In this document: positions 29,846-39,045 of the stretch, piece by piece
Numbering within the stretch: the stretch's first letter is position 1
How the letters are laid out: the number at the start of each line of letters is the position of its first letter
DNA from: Streptomyces sp. NBC_00620
Lineage (GTDB): Bacteria; Actinomycetota; Actinomycetes; Streptomycetales; Streptomycetaceae
Assembly (NCBI RefSeq): GCF_026341825.1
Contig: NZ_JAPENY010000001.1
Coordinates: 2,976,001-3,040,000 of the forward strand
DNA length: 64,000 bases
Direction: 5' to 3'
Program-made: the position numbers and the translations under genes
Notes under the pieces: model-generated
What the model was told of the DNA's origin: nothing
The model's database searches: none
What the model saw: the letters and a program-made list of their open reading frames with translations, nothing else

Positions 29846-31339
29846 ATGGTGAGCTCGTGGGCGAGGCGGCCGGAGGCCGGACGTACCGAGGCCGTGGCCG
29901 TGCTCATGCCCGTGACCGTCATGCTCGCGATCGGGCTCTGGGGCCTCGACCGCGGCGGCATGTGGCGGGACGAGGCCGTCACCTTCCAGGTCGCGCGGCG
30001 CTCGGTTCCGCAGATCTGGCAGCTGCTGCACAGCGTGGACGCGGTGCACGGCCTCTACTACCTCCTCATGCACGTCGTCCTTACCCCGCACCCCGGCGAG
30101 GTCGCCCTCCGGCTCCCGTCGGTCTGCGGGGCCGCCGCGACCGCGGGCCTCGTCGCCGCCATGGGCGTCCGCCTGTGCCGCCCGCGGGTCGGCCTGTGGG
30201 CGGGTCTGCTGTACGCCGTCACGCCCATGACCGGGCACTTCGCGCAGGAGGGACGGTCGTACGCGCTGGTCGCGGCGGGGGTGGCGGGGGCGACGCTGCT
30301 TCTGGTGAGGGCCCTGCGGACGGGGGGCTGGTGGGCGTACGGCGGGACGGTCGCCGTCACCTGCCTGCTGCACGAGTTCGCGGTGCTGGTGCTGCTCGCC
30401 CACGCCGGGACCCTGGCGCTCGCGCGGGTGCCCCGACGGGTGTGGTGGAGGTGGGGGTGCGCGGCCGGCGCCGCGCTGCTGGTGCTGCTGCCGCTCGCCC
30501 TCGTCTCGCAGGGCCAGTCCGCGCAGGTCGCATGGCTGCCGATGCCCGGATTCGGAAGCGCGGACCGTTTGTTACGGGCCTTCGCGGGCCCGAGGCAGCT
30601 GGTTTTCGTGCCGTACCTGGTCCTCATCGCCCTGGCCCTGCGGTCCCCGCTCGCGCGGCGGGGCGAGCTGACGCTCCGGGCGGTCGCCCTGCCCCTGATG
30701 GTCGTCCCGCCCGCTGTGCTGATGACGGTGTCCCGCTTCTGGCCGCTGTACGACGAGCGCTATGTGCTGTACGCCCTCGCCGGGGCGCCGCTACTGGCCG
30801 CCGCAGGAGCGGAACGCCTGGTGGCGATGGTGCCGCGACTCGCCCTCAGTAGCCTTTCCGGCGTCCTCACCGGCGTCCTCGCCATCGCCCTGGTCTTCGT
30901 CTGGCAGCTCCCCCTCCTCCGGAAGGACCGCATCCCGGACCGCCGCCCCGACAACCTCGCCGTCGTCTCCGCCGTCGCGGGACGCGAACTGCGGCCCGGT
31001 GACCCGGTGCTCTTCCTGCCCTCGCTCGTAAGGCGCTCCGCGCTGGCGTACCCGAACGGCTTCCGCGGCGTGCGGGACATCGCGCTCAGGGAGCCCGGGC
31101 CGGTGTCCGGCACCCTGTACGGGCAGGAGACGAACCCGGGCGAACTGCGCCGGCGCCTCGACCGCCTCGACCGGGTCTGGGTGGTCGCCGAGCCGTTCGC
31201 GCTCCGGCCGGCCTGGTATCCGGGCAGCGCGACCGAGCGACTCAAACTCGCCGTGGTCGGCGAGGAGTTCGTGCCTAGGGAGGAGGTAGCTCGGAGGGGC
31301 GTGACGCTGCGGCTTTACGTCCGCAGAGGCGCCCTTTAG
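29846..31339 (+). CDS. Membrane glycosyltransferase, GT39-like
   Basis: This ~497-residue membrane protein has an N-terminal span followed by LDRGGMWRDEAVTFQVARRS, whose Asp-Glu pair is the hallmark of the GT39/GT-C fold. About ten further hydrophobic segments include LLYAVTPMTGHFAQEGRSYALV. A C-terminal soluble part has NPGELRRRLDRLDRVWVVAEP. It likely transfers a sugar from polyprenyl phosphate. TTG 29840, ATG 29846 and GTG 29849 are all possible starts. The gene carries an in-frame TTA leucine codon at 30572-30574, so translation may depend on the bldA tRNA. The stop lies inside a dispersed repeat. Confidence 0.82.
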   Translation: MVSSWARRPEAGRTEAVAVLMPVTVMLAIGLWGLDRGGMWRDEAVTFQVARRSVPQIWQLLHSVDAVHGLYYLLMHVVLTPHPGEVALRLPSVCGAAATAGLVAAMGVRLCRPRVGLWAGLLYAVTPMTGHFAQEGRSYALVAAGVAGATLLLVRALRTGGWWAYGGTVAVTCLLHEFAVLVLLAHAGTLALARVPRRVWWRWGCAAGAALLVLLPLALVSQGQSAQVAWLPMPGFGSADRLLRAFAGPRQLVFVPYLVLIALALRSPLARRGELTLRAVALPLMVVPPAVLMTVSRFWPLYDERYVLYALAGAPLLAAAGAERLVAMVPRLALSSLSGVLTGVLAIALVFVWQLPLLRKDRIPDRRPDNLAVVSAVAGRELRPGDPVLFLPSLVRRSALAYPNGFRGVRDIALREPGPVSGTLYGQETNPGELRRRLDRLDRVWVVAEPFALRPAWYPGSATERLKLAVVGEEFVPREEVARRGVTLRLYVRRGAL

Positions 31340-31380
31340 GGGCGCGGGGAACTGCGCGACCAGCCCCCACCGGCCCGCAG
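31329..31380. repeat. Dispersed repeat (GCGGGGAACTGCGCGACCAG family), copy 1
   Basis: The core GGGGCGCGGGGAACTGCGCG continues into GACCAGCCCC. Related copies in the opposite orientation lie at 34151-34203 and 51285-51337. This copy supplies the final codons and stop of the GT39-like gene. Confidence 0.85.
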
Positions 31381-31421
31381 CTTCGAACCGCCCCTTGCGA
31401 AGCTCGGACGCAGCCCGGCGT

Positions 31422-31910
31422 CTAGTCCAGCGCGGCATCGTCCAGCGCCGCCGTCAGGCGGTCAAGACGCTCCCGCAGCTCACGGATCTCCTCGAAACTC
31501 GCCCCCGTCGCCGCAGCGATCCGCCGCGGCACGAGCAGCGCACGCTCGCGCAGAGCGACGCCCTCCTCGGTGAGGTGGACGTGCACGGAACGCTCGTCGA
31601 GGGCACTGCGCTCACGACGTACGAGCCCCGCCACCTCCAGCCGCTTCAGCAGCGGCGACAACGTCCCGGAGTCGAGCCGCAGATGTTCGCCGACCTTCTT
31701 CACGGGCAGCTCGCCCTGCTCCCACAGCACCAGCATCACCAGGTACTGCGGGTAGGTGAGCCCGAGGTCCTTGAGGAGCACGCGGTACACGCCGCCGAAG
31801 GCGCGCGACGCGGCGTTCAGGGAGAAGCAGATCTGGTTGTCGAGGCGCAGGAAGTCCCCGTCGGGCGGGGCCTGGGCGCTCGTAGTCGTCGGGGTCTGCA
31901 TGGCGGTCAT
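31422..31910 (-). CDS. ohrR: Organic hydroperoxide sensor-repressor OhrR (MarR family)
   Basis: This 162-residue winged-helix repressor keeps ohr off until organic peroxide oxidises its single reactive cysteine. That Cys is residue 28 in LDNQICFSLNAASRAF, and the partner Tyr is in LTYPQYLVML. The DNA-recognition part reads VGEHLRLDSGTLSPLLKRLE, with the wing at RERSALDERSVHVHLT. It is divergent from ohr across 124 bp containing a perfect TTGTGCACAA palindrome. Confidence 0.95.
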   Translation of the reverse strand: MTAMQTPTTTSAQAPPDGDFLRLDNQICFSLNAASRAFGGVYRVLLKDLGLTYPQYLVMLVLWEQGELPVKKVGEHLRLDSGTLSPLLKRLEVAGLVRRERSALDERSVHVHLTEEGVALRERALLVPRRIAAATGASFEEIRELRERLDRLTAALDDAALD

Positions 31911-31941
31911 GGGTCCAGGATAGCTCTAGTCCGCCATTTAG

Positions 31942-31951
31942 TTGTGCACAA
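31942..31951. promoter_or_regulatory. OhrR operator candidate
   Basis: The perfect 10-bp palindrome TTGTGCACAA sits in an A/T-rich stretch (31936-31975), which also holds AATTGAATTG. It is between ohrR and ohr, where OhrR is known to bind in S. coelicolor. Confidence 0.75.
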
Positions 31952-32034
31952 TTGAATTGCGTGCTCTAATTGAGTCCGTGAGGCGGCCGGACCGGCCGCT
32001 CCGGCAAGATCTTGACTCGAGAGGGATGCTCCCC

Positions 32035-32448
<414 letters not shown>

Positions 32449-32462
32449 TCCCCGGAGTCATC

Positions 32463-32482
32463 GAGCAGTCCCCGGACTGCTC
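32463..32482. terminator. Bidirectional hairpin between ohr and the opposing gene
   Basis: GAGCAGTCC/GGACTGCTC form a 9-bp perfect stem with a 2-nt loop, 15 nt after ohr. It touches the stop codon of the convergent membrane-protein gene. Confidence 0.6.
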
Positions 32483-34040
32483 AGCGTCCGACCCGCGCCA
32501 GCACCTCGCCCGTCTCCTCGCTCCACGCCACCACCACCGCCTCCTCGGGCACCCGCTGCCTGCGCGTCAGCAGCAGCCAGCGCACGTCGTAGCGGCGGAC
32601 CACTGCGGTGCGCTCGGCGCGGGTCGACGACGGGGCGAGGTAGGCGCGGACCGCCGCGAGCCGCCGCTGCCGTTCCCCCTCGTCGAGGGCGGGATCGGGC
32701 AGGGCGGGCGCGGCGAGGTCGACGCCGTGGCCAGGGATCAGACGGACCGCGTAGTACCCGTCGGCGATGACCGCCTCGCCGGGCTCGATGTGCCGCGCCG
32801 CCCAGGCGTACGTCGGCCAGCGCGGCGGCTGTTCGAAGCCGACCGGGTCGAGCGAGCGCGGTACGACGGCCCCGGCCTGCACGGTGAGGAAGCCGACGCA
32901 GGCCCCCGCGGCCGCCACCGCCCCGAGCCATCGCCGCCGGGCGGGCCACGGCCGCGGCGCCGCCAGCTCCACTGCGAGCGCGAACTGCGCCGGCACCAGC
33001 GTGAGCCCCAGGATCCCGCCGTGCGCGTAGTGCCCGCTCACCCGGCCGTACGCCACCGCCGCGCACTCCAGCGCGAACATGAGCACGAGCGGATCCCGTC
33101 TTGACCTCCGCGCCCGCAGCCACAGCGCGGGCACCCCGGCGAGCGCCAGCCAGAAGTGCCCCGGCATCCCCTCGTACAGCCGCTCGTACGTCGCGTCCGC
33201 CGGCGCCACGACATCGAAGTACGGCCAGCAGGCGGCGACCAGCAGGGCCGTCCCGCCCGCCAGTGCCCACCGCCCCACCACGCCCGCCTGCCACCCGCGC
33301 TCCCATCCCGCGACGAGCGCCACCGCGCCGAGCACCGCCGCGATGAACGTGATCGAGTGCACCAGCAGGATCAGCCCGTACAGGGCGCCGAGCCCGGCGT
33401 ACCCGGAGAAGCTCCCGAGTCCGCTCGGGCCGACGTACCGGATCGCACGGCTGCCCCCGCGGCCACCACCTCCCGCGCGCGTACCCGTCAACGCCCAGGC
33501 CCAGAAGGCCAGTCCGACGGCGAACGTCGAGGGATCGCCGAGGTTCCCCGTCATGGGCATCATTGCGAGGAAGCCGCTCCACGAGACACGCTCGGTGCCC
33601 CACAGGAGCGTCATCGCGGCGAGTGCGAGCACGGGTGCCCAGGGCCTGCGCGGGGCCAGGACGCGGACGAAGCGGCCGATGCCGGTCAGCAGGACCAGCA
33701 GGTTCAGCGGTCCCGACAGCCGTACGACCTCCCAGCCGCCCAGGCCCGACAGCCGGGCGAAGGCTCCCTGCGCCACGGCGTACGGCGAGTAGTACGGGCT
33801 GCCCGCGCCGGGCAGGTCCGCCGTCGGGTGGAGAGGGTGGAGGAGGCTTGCGCTGAGCCGTTCGACGACCGCCGCGTGCAGGCCCGCGTCGCAGCACAGC
33901 GGGACGCGCCAGTACGCGAGCGACATCACCAGCCAGAACAGGCCGCCGAAGACCTGGTACGGGGTCGGGCGCCAGGAGGCACCGCCGCGCAGTGCGGTGG
34001 CGCCGCGCACGGCCCCTCGGAGGACGACGTCGGCGCTCAC
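32481..34040 (-). CDS. Polytopic membrane protein, possible GT-C-type glycosyltransferase
   Basis: The 519-residue product has 10 or more hydrophobic segments. The first external loop reads WRVPLCCDAGLHAAVVERLSA and then SPYYSPYAVAQGAFA, a layout like that of membrane mannosyl- and arabinosyltransferases. There is a glycine-rich loop (TGTRAGGGGRGGSRAI) in the middle and a soluble C-terminus (YAWAARHIEPGEAVIADGYY, RYDVRWLLLTRRQR). I cannot name a family with confidence. The start is at 34040 and no nearby gene shares its strand immediately. Confidence 0.7.
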   Translation of the reverse strand: MSADVVLRGAVRGATALRGGASWRPTPYQVFGGLFWLVMSLAYWRVPLCCDAGLHAAVVERLSASLLHPLHPTADLPGAGSPYYSPYAVAQGAFARLSGLGGWEVVRLSGPLNLLVLLTGIGRFVRVLAPRRPWAPVLALAAMTLLWGTERVSWSGFLAMMPMTGNLGDPSTFAVGLAFWAWALTGTRAGGGGRGGSRAIRYVGPSGLGSFSGYAGLGALYGLILLVHSITFIAAVLGAVALVAGWERGWQAGVVGRWALAGGTALLVAACWPYFDVVAPADATYERLYEGMPGHFWLALAGVPALWLRARRSRRDPLVLMFALECAAVAYGRVSGHYAHGGILGLTLVPAQFALAVELAAPRPWPARRRWLGAVAAAGACVGFLTVQAGAVVPRSLDPVGFEQPPRWPTYAWAARHIEPGEAVIADGYYAVRLIPGHGVDLAAPALPDPALDEGERQRRLAAVRAYLAPSSTRAERTAVVRRYDVRWLLLTRRQRVPEEAVVVAWSEETGEVLARVGR

Positions 34041-34379
34041 CGGGTGGAGGGACGGGGCTGGGCGGTGGCTCGGGGCATTTGTCGTCTATTCCCGCCGACG
34101 TCGGCCGCCTAAGCGCTCCGCCGGCGGTGCCGGGACGTGCCGTCGACCGTCTGCGGCACCGTCGTGGCTGGTCGCGCCGTTCCCCGCGCCCCTTCAGGGC
34201 GCCGGCGAACCGCAGCGGACTTCATCCGCCCTGCTCAGCGGTCCGTCACCTCATTGGGTGCGCTCGGCGGCTCCATGAGCGTGCGCCGAGGTGGGCGTTC
34301 ATCGCCCCGGCCGCCCGGCCGGCCGCCAGGTGACCGGGCGATTGGGTGTGGGCCTGCTGGAGGACATGGGCGTTCCGGT
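34041..34379. other. Intergenic region with a dispersed repeat
   Basis: These 339 bp hold copy 2 of the GCGGGGAACTGCGCG-type repeat (34151-34203, opposite orientation, core GTTCCCCGCGCCCCTTCAGG). The rest has G/C-rich runs and no supported gene. It separates the 5' end of the leftward membrane-protein gene from the 3' end of the leftward GT2-TagF gene, so the 32481-34040 promoter should be near 34041-34140. Confidence 0.5.
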
Positions 34380-36653
34380 TCAGAGGGTCTCGGCGACGGG
34401 GACGGACATGGGCCCGGCGGGCCCCGGGACGGTTGCGAGGGGCGCGAGCTGCAGGGCCGCGGCGGCCGACGGGACCGGGTGCCTGTCGGACAGCGGCACG
34501 ACCGGCACCCCGCTCTCGCCCAGCACGACCCGGCGTACGACCCGCTCGGCGGCGCGCCCGTCGTCGTACGGGCAGAAGCGCTCACGGAACGCGGCCCGCA
34601 GCTGCGTCGAGCGCGAGCCGCGCCAGTGGCCGGTCGCGAAGATGTCGATCAGCTCGTCCTCGCTGCGCGCGACCGCGCCCGGCGGGAAGGCGCGCAGGTC
34701 GAAGTAGGTGCCGCGGGCCGCCTCGTACGCCTCCCAGTCGTCGGCGTGGACCACGATCGGGCGGTCGAGGTTGGCGTAGTCGAACATCAGGGACGAGTAG
34801 TCGGTGACCAGCGCGTCCGAGGCGAGACACAGGGACTCGATGCTCGGGTGGTCGGTGACGTCGATCAGGCGGCCGCCCGAGGCGTGCGTGAGAGGGGCGT
34901 CGTACGAGTGGTGCGCGCGGGTCAGCACCACGAAGCGCGGGCCGAGTTGGCGCAGTACGCGCTCGAGGTCGAGGGTGTGGCGCTGGGTGCGGCGGTAGTC
35001 GCGGTACGTCGGCGCGTACAGGACGGCGACGGTGCCCTCGGGGATGCCGAGCGACTCGCGCAGCCGGGCCACGTCCGCCGAAGTCGCCTGCTGGAACACG
35101 TCGTTGCGCGGGAGGCCGTACTCCAGCGTGGTGTACGCGGCCGGGAACACGCGCTCCCAGACCAGGGTGGAGTGGCGGTTGGCGGACAGGCAGTAGTCCC
35201 AGTCGTCGGCGCCGCGCAGCAGCTCGGCGAAGTCGGTGTCGCGGGCCGCCGCCGGGCGGTCCTGGAGGTCGAGGCCCATGTGCTTGAGCGGGGTGCCGTG
35301 CTGGGTCTGGACCATGATCTGGCCGGGGCGCTTGACCAGTCCGCCGTCGAAGTCGACGTTGTTCACGAGGTACTTGGAGCGGGCGAGCGCCGTCCAGTAC
35401 GCGGCCGAACCGGGGCGGACCCTGCGTGTCGAGGCCGGGATGGTGTGGTGGTGCTCGGGGCGCGCGATCCACGTGGTGCGGATGTGCGGCGCGAAGGTGC
35501 GGAACGCGGACTCCAGGGCGCCCGGGTTGCAGCCGTGGCCGCGGCCCCGGTGGCTGGAGAAGACGGCGCGGTCGGCACGCAGGGGGAGGCGGCGCTGTAC
35601 GCGGTAGTGGAGCCGGAGGGCGGCGCCGCGTGCTCGGTGGATCAGCTTCGAACTGAGCTTGAGGGCACGCCTGTTGATGCTCGACGCCAGGGAGAGGAGA
35701 CGGTAGATGCGGTGGGTGCCCAGGCGGACCAGCGCGTGCCGCAGGCGGGTACGGACGCGGATCCGGGCGCCCGGGGTGCGGTAACGGCGGTAGTGGTCAC
35801 GGGACTTGCGCAGGAAGTCGGCGCGGGAGCCGCGGGGCAGCCGGCCACGCTCGACGAACACCGTGGAGACGTGGTCGACCATGCGGCGGAACAGGACCGG
35901 GCGCCAGTGGGCCAGCTCCGGGTGCGAGTCGAGATACGCGAAGACACGGTCGTATTGCTCGAAGATGTCGAAGTGCCTGACGCCGGTGGTGGTGCGGGTG
36001 CCGCTCATGGTGAGGCGGCGTCGGCGGTGGTGGACGCAGACCCGGTCGAGGGTGGCGATCGTCTCCGCGGACATCAGCACCGGATACGTCCAGGGCGTGG
36101 CCTCGTAGCGGCCGGTCGGGAAGGTGAAGCCGCCGCGCTCGACGAACTCCCGGCGGTACGCCTTGTTCCACACGACCGGCAGGGCCGTGAGCAGCGCCGG
36201 CCGGTCGTCCAGCCGGAAGGGGGCCGGGCCTTCCTCCGTCAGCTGCTGCGCCGACTGGTTGCGGAGGGCCTCGCCCGACCAGTACGTGTGCGCGTAGTCG
36301 TGGACCAGGACGTCCGGTTCGGAGGTCTCCTTCAGGCGGTCGGCGATCGCTCGCAGCGCGTCCGGGGTGAGGGTGTCGTCGCCGTCCAGGAAGATCAGGT
36401 AGTCGCCGCTCGCGTGTGCGAGGCCCGCGTTGCGGGCGCGGCCCAGGCCCGCGTTCTCCGGCAGGTGTACGGGGCGTACGCGGGCGTCGCGGGCCGCGAA
36501 CTCGTCGATGAGCGCGCCACAGGCGTCGGGCGAGCAGTCGTCCACCGCGATCAGTTCGAGGTCCGGACAGGACTGTCCGAGGACGGATTCGAGGCACTCG
36601 CTCAAGTACGCCTGAACCTTGTACGCGGGGACGATGACACTGAACCTGGGCAA
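34380..36653 (-). CDS. Two-domain GT2 glycosyltransferase / CDP-glycerol glycerophosphotransferase (TagF-like)
   Basis: This protein of about 757 residues joins two enzymes. The N-terminal GT2 domain (about 1-230) has PRFSVIVPAYKVQAYLSECL, the VDDCSPD motif and the metal-binding FLDGDDTLTPDAL. The C-terminal TagF domain (about 385-740) has TQHGTPLKHMGLDLQ (about residue 449), YAPTYRDYRR, and VTDYSSLMFDYANLDRP. It probably builds a teichoic-acid-like polymer of sugar and glycerol phosphate at the inner membrane face. TTG at 36653 is chosen as the start because PRFSVIVPAYK is the family start; the frame is open to 36755. The TagGH-like exporter at 20-22 kb is a plausible partner. Confidence 0.88.
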   Translation of the reverse strand: MPRFSVIVPAYKVQAYLSECLESVLGQSCPDLELIAVDDCSPDACGALIDEFAARDARVRPVHLPENAGLGRARNAGLAHASGDYLIFLDGDDTLTPDALRAIADRLKETSEPDVLVHDYAHTYWSGEALRNQSAQQLTEEGPAPFRLDDRPALLTALPVVWNKAYRREFVERGGFTFPTGRYEATPWTYPVLMSAETIATLDRVCVHHRRRRLTMSGTRTTTGVRHFDIFEQYDRVFAYLDSHPELAHWRPVLFRRMVDHVSTVFVERGRLPRGSRADFLRKSRDHYRRYRTPGARIRVRTRLRHALVRLGTHRIYRLLSLASSINRRALKLSSKLIHRARGAALRLHYRVQRRLPLRADRAVFSSHRGRGHGCNPGALESAFRTFAPHIRTTWIARPEHHHTIPASTRRVRPGSAAYWTALARSKYLVNNVDFDGGLVKRPGQIMVQTQHGTPLKHMGLDLQDRPAAARDTDFAELLRGADDWDYCLSANRHSTLVWERVFPAAYTTLEYGLPRNDVFQQATSADVARLRESLGIPEGTVAVLYAPTYRDYRRTQRHTLDLERVLRQLGPRFVVLTRAHHSYDAPLTHASGGRLIDVTDHPSIESLCLASDALVTDYSSLMFDYANLDRPIVVHADDWEAYEAARGTYFDLRAFPPGAVARSEDELIDIFATGHWRGSRSTQLRAAFRERFCPYDDGRAAERVVRRVVLGESGVPVVPLSDRHPVPSAAAALQLAPLATVPGPAGPMSVPVAETL

Positions 36654-36794
36654 GGCACATCCATGGGTCGGCGCGGGCAGACTGCCCGGGAACGGCCGAA
36701 GGGGGCACCTGGTTACGCGAGTTGCGGCATCCGGGGGAATTTCCGGGTGCCGCAACTCGGTGCGTCTGCCGCTGCTTCAGCGATGCGTCTGCCG

Positions 36795-37676
36795 CTACTT
36801 CACCGCGCCCGCCATCACCCCGGACACGAACTGCCGCTGGAACGCGAAGAACACGGCCAGCGGGATCACCATCGAGATGAAGGCGCCGGGCGCCAGGATC
36901 TCGATGTTGCTGCCGAACTGCCGTACCTGCTGCTGCAGGGCGACCGTCAGCGGCTGCGAGTTCGAGTCCGAGAACACCAGGGCGACCAGCATGTCGTTCC
37001 ACACCCAGAGGAACTGGAAGATCCCCAGGGACGCGATCGCGGGCATGCCCAGCGGAAGCACGACGGTCGCGAAGAGCCGCGCCTCTCCCGCGCCGTCCAG
37101 GCGTGCCGCCTCCAGGAGTTCACGCGGGATCTCCGCGAAGAAGTTGCGCAGGAGGAAGATCGCGAAGGGGAGTCCGAAGCCCACGTGGAAGAGGACGACC
37201 CCGATGATGTCACCGAAGATCCCGATCTTCCCGAAGAGACTGGAGAGCGGGATCAGCGCCACCTGCACGGGGACGACGAGCAGCGCCACCACCGCCATGA
37301 ACCACCAGTCGCGGCCCTTGAAGTCCATCCACGCGAAGGCGTATCCGGCCATCGCGCCGATGATGATGACCAGCAGGGTCGCCGGAACGGTGATGTAGAT
37401 GGTGTTGAAGAGGGCGTTGGTGATGTCACCGTTCTCCAGGAGCGACTGGTAGCTCTTGGAGGTCAGCTGGGCGGGGGCCGAGAAGACCTTCCACCAGCCC
37501 GACGCGGCGATGTCGGTCGGGTCGCGGAACGACGAGACCAGCAGGCCGAAGGCGGGCACCAGCCAGAACAGCGCGACCAGGAACAGGAAGACGCGCAGCG
37601 CGCCGCCGGCCGCGCCGCTCGCCACGCGGGCGGCGAGGGAGCGCTTGGCGCGTACGGACGTGTCGAGTGCGGTCAC
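36795..37676 (-). CDS. Carbohydrate ABC importer permease (MalG type)
   Basis: This 293-residue inner-membrane permease has six spans and the EAA loop EIPRELLEAARLDGAGEARLF that couples to the ATPase. The MalG-type C-terminus (FQRQFVSGVMAGAVK) is intact. It starts at GTG 37676, overlapping the stop of the upstream permease gene by 4 nt. No ATPase gene is next to it, so the importer probably uses a shared ATPase such as MsiK, as known in streptomycetes. Confidence 0.93.
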   Translation of the reverse strand: MTALDTSVRAKRSLAARVASGAAGGALRVFLFLVALFWLVPAFGLLVSSFRDPTDIAASGWWKVFSAPAQLTSKSYQSLLENGDITNALFNTIYITVPATLLVIIIGAMAGYAFAWMDFKGRDWWFMAVVALLVVPVQVALIPLSSLFGKIGIFGDIIGVVLFHVGFGLPFAIFLLRNFFAEIPRELLEAARLDGAGEARLFATVVLPLGMPAIASLGIFQFLWVWNDMLVALVFSDSNSQPLTVALQQQVRQFGSNIEILAPGAFISMVIPLAVFFAFQRQFVSGVMAGAVK

Positions 37677-39034
37677 CGCTGGCGCTCCTTCCTGAGACGG
37701 CGGAGATTGACGTACATCATCGGCAGGACGAGCAGCAGCAGGATGACGCCGATCGCGCTGCCCACGCCGTAGTTGCCCCCGCCGCCGAAGGACGACTGGA
37801 ACAGCTGCAGGGCGAGGACGTTGGCGTCGTCCTGGCTGGGCTGCGGCGCGATGATGTAGATCAGGTCGAAGATCTTCATCACGTTGATCATCAGCGTGAC
37901 CAGGACGACGATCAGGACCGGAGCGAGGAGCGGGACGGTGACCCGTCTGAACACCTGCCACTCGTTCGCGCCGTCCACCCTCGCCGCCTCGAGGAGATTG
38001 CGGTCCACTCCCGCGAGTCCGGCGGCGATCAGCACCATCGCGAAGCCCGCCCACATCCAGACGTAGCTGCCGATGATGGCCGGTGTCACGAGCGTCGGGC
38101 CGAGCCAGTCGATGCCGTTGTAGGGGGCCGCGAAGTTCGAGCCGGGCAGGCGGAGTTGGGCTCCGTCGGCGTCCGCTGGGAGGGTGAAGGTGCCGTCGGC
38201 GCCGCTGGTGGCAGAGGCGACTGTCTTGCCGTCCTTCACGGCCTCGACCTTCACGCCCTTCAGGGCCTTCTCGCCCGGGTCGACCTTGCCCTTCTCGCCG
38301 CCTCCGCCGAGCTTGAAGTCCAGCCACACCGTGCCGGTGATTCCTTCGGAGCCGGGTGTCGGTGACTTCGCGTCCTCGGGGGTGCCGGGGAGCTTGTTCG
38401 GTGCGATGCCGACCAGCGGGAGCAGCGCGGGTGAGCCCGCCTGGACGGTCCCCGTACTGGTGAAGGAACCGCCGCCGGACGCCTTCAGGTCGCTCACCTG
38501 GGCGTTCGGCCTCGCCTTCGGATAGACGGAGGAGTCGACGAACGCGTCGTGCACGGACGTCACGATCGCGTTCGCCACGCCCTGCTCCGGGTCCTGCTCG
38601 TACACCAGCCGGAAGATGATGCCCGCGGCGAGCATCGAGATCGCCATCGGCATGAAGATGATCAGCTTGAACGCCGTACCCCAGCGCACCCGTTCGGTCA
38701 GCACGGCGAAGATCAGGCCGAGCACCGTGACCAGTGCCGGGGCGACGGCGACCCAGATCGCGGTGTTCTTCACTGCGGTCAGTGTCGAGTCGGTGGTGAA
38801 GATGTCGATGTAGTTGTCCAGGCCTACGAAGCCTGAACCGGCGGCGTCGTAGAGGCTGCGCCAGACCGAGTACCCGATCGGGTAGACCACGAGCGAACCG
38901 AGCAGGATGAGGGCGGGCAGCAGAAACAGCACCGCCACCCACAGCCTCGTCCCGGTCACGCTCTTGCGCGTTCTTCCGACGGAGGGCACCGGGAGTTCGC
39001 CGGTGCCGTCCGCCTTCGCTGTCGAAGACGACAT
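37673..39034 (-). CDS. Carbohydrate ABC importer permease (MalF type) with inserted extracellular domain
   Basis: This 453-residue permease is longer than the usual ~300. After a Ser/Thr-rich tail and early spans, an external insertion of about 130 residues (about 165-300) appears before IGSYVWMWAGFAMVLI. Its second half (GITGTVWLDFKLGG, then KALKGVKVEAVKDGKTVASA and SGADGTFTLP) has the pattern of a carboxypeptidase-regulatory-like or SdrD-B Ig fold. The EAA loop is RNLLEAARVDGANEWQVFRR. The insertion recalls the P2 loop of E. coli MalF, which contacts the binding protein. It is coupled by 4 nt to the MalG-type gene. Confidence 0.92.
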   Translation of the reverse strand: MSSSTAKADGTGELPVPSVGRTRKSVTGTRLWVAVLFLLPALILLGSLVVYPIGYSVWRSLYDAAGSGFVGLDNYIDIFTTDSTLTAVKNTAIWVAVAPALVTVLGLIFAVLTERVRWGTAFKLIIFMPMAISMLAAGIIFRLVYEQDPEQGVANAIVTSVHDAFVDSSVYPKARPNAQVSDLKASGGGSFTSTGTVQAGSPALLPLVGIAPNKLPGTPEDAKSPTPGSEGITGTVWLDFKLGGGGEKGKVDPGEKALKGVKVEAVKDGKTVASATSGADGTFTLPADADGAQLRLPGSNFAAPYNGIDWLGPTLVTPAIIGSYVWMWAGFAMVLIAAGLAGVDRNLLEAARVDGANEWQVFRRVTVPLLAPVLIVVLVTLMINVMKIFDLIYIIAPQPSQDDANVLALQLFQSSFGGGGNYGVGSAIGVILLLLVLPMMYVNLRRLRKERQR

Positions 39035-39045
39035 GCCGCGCGCCG

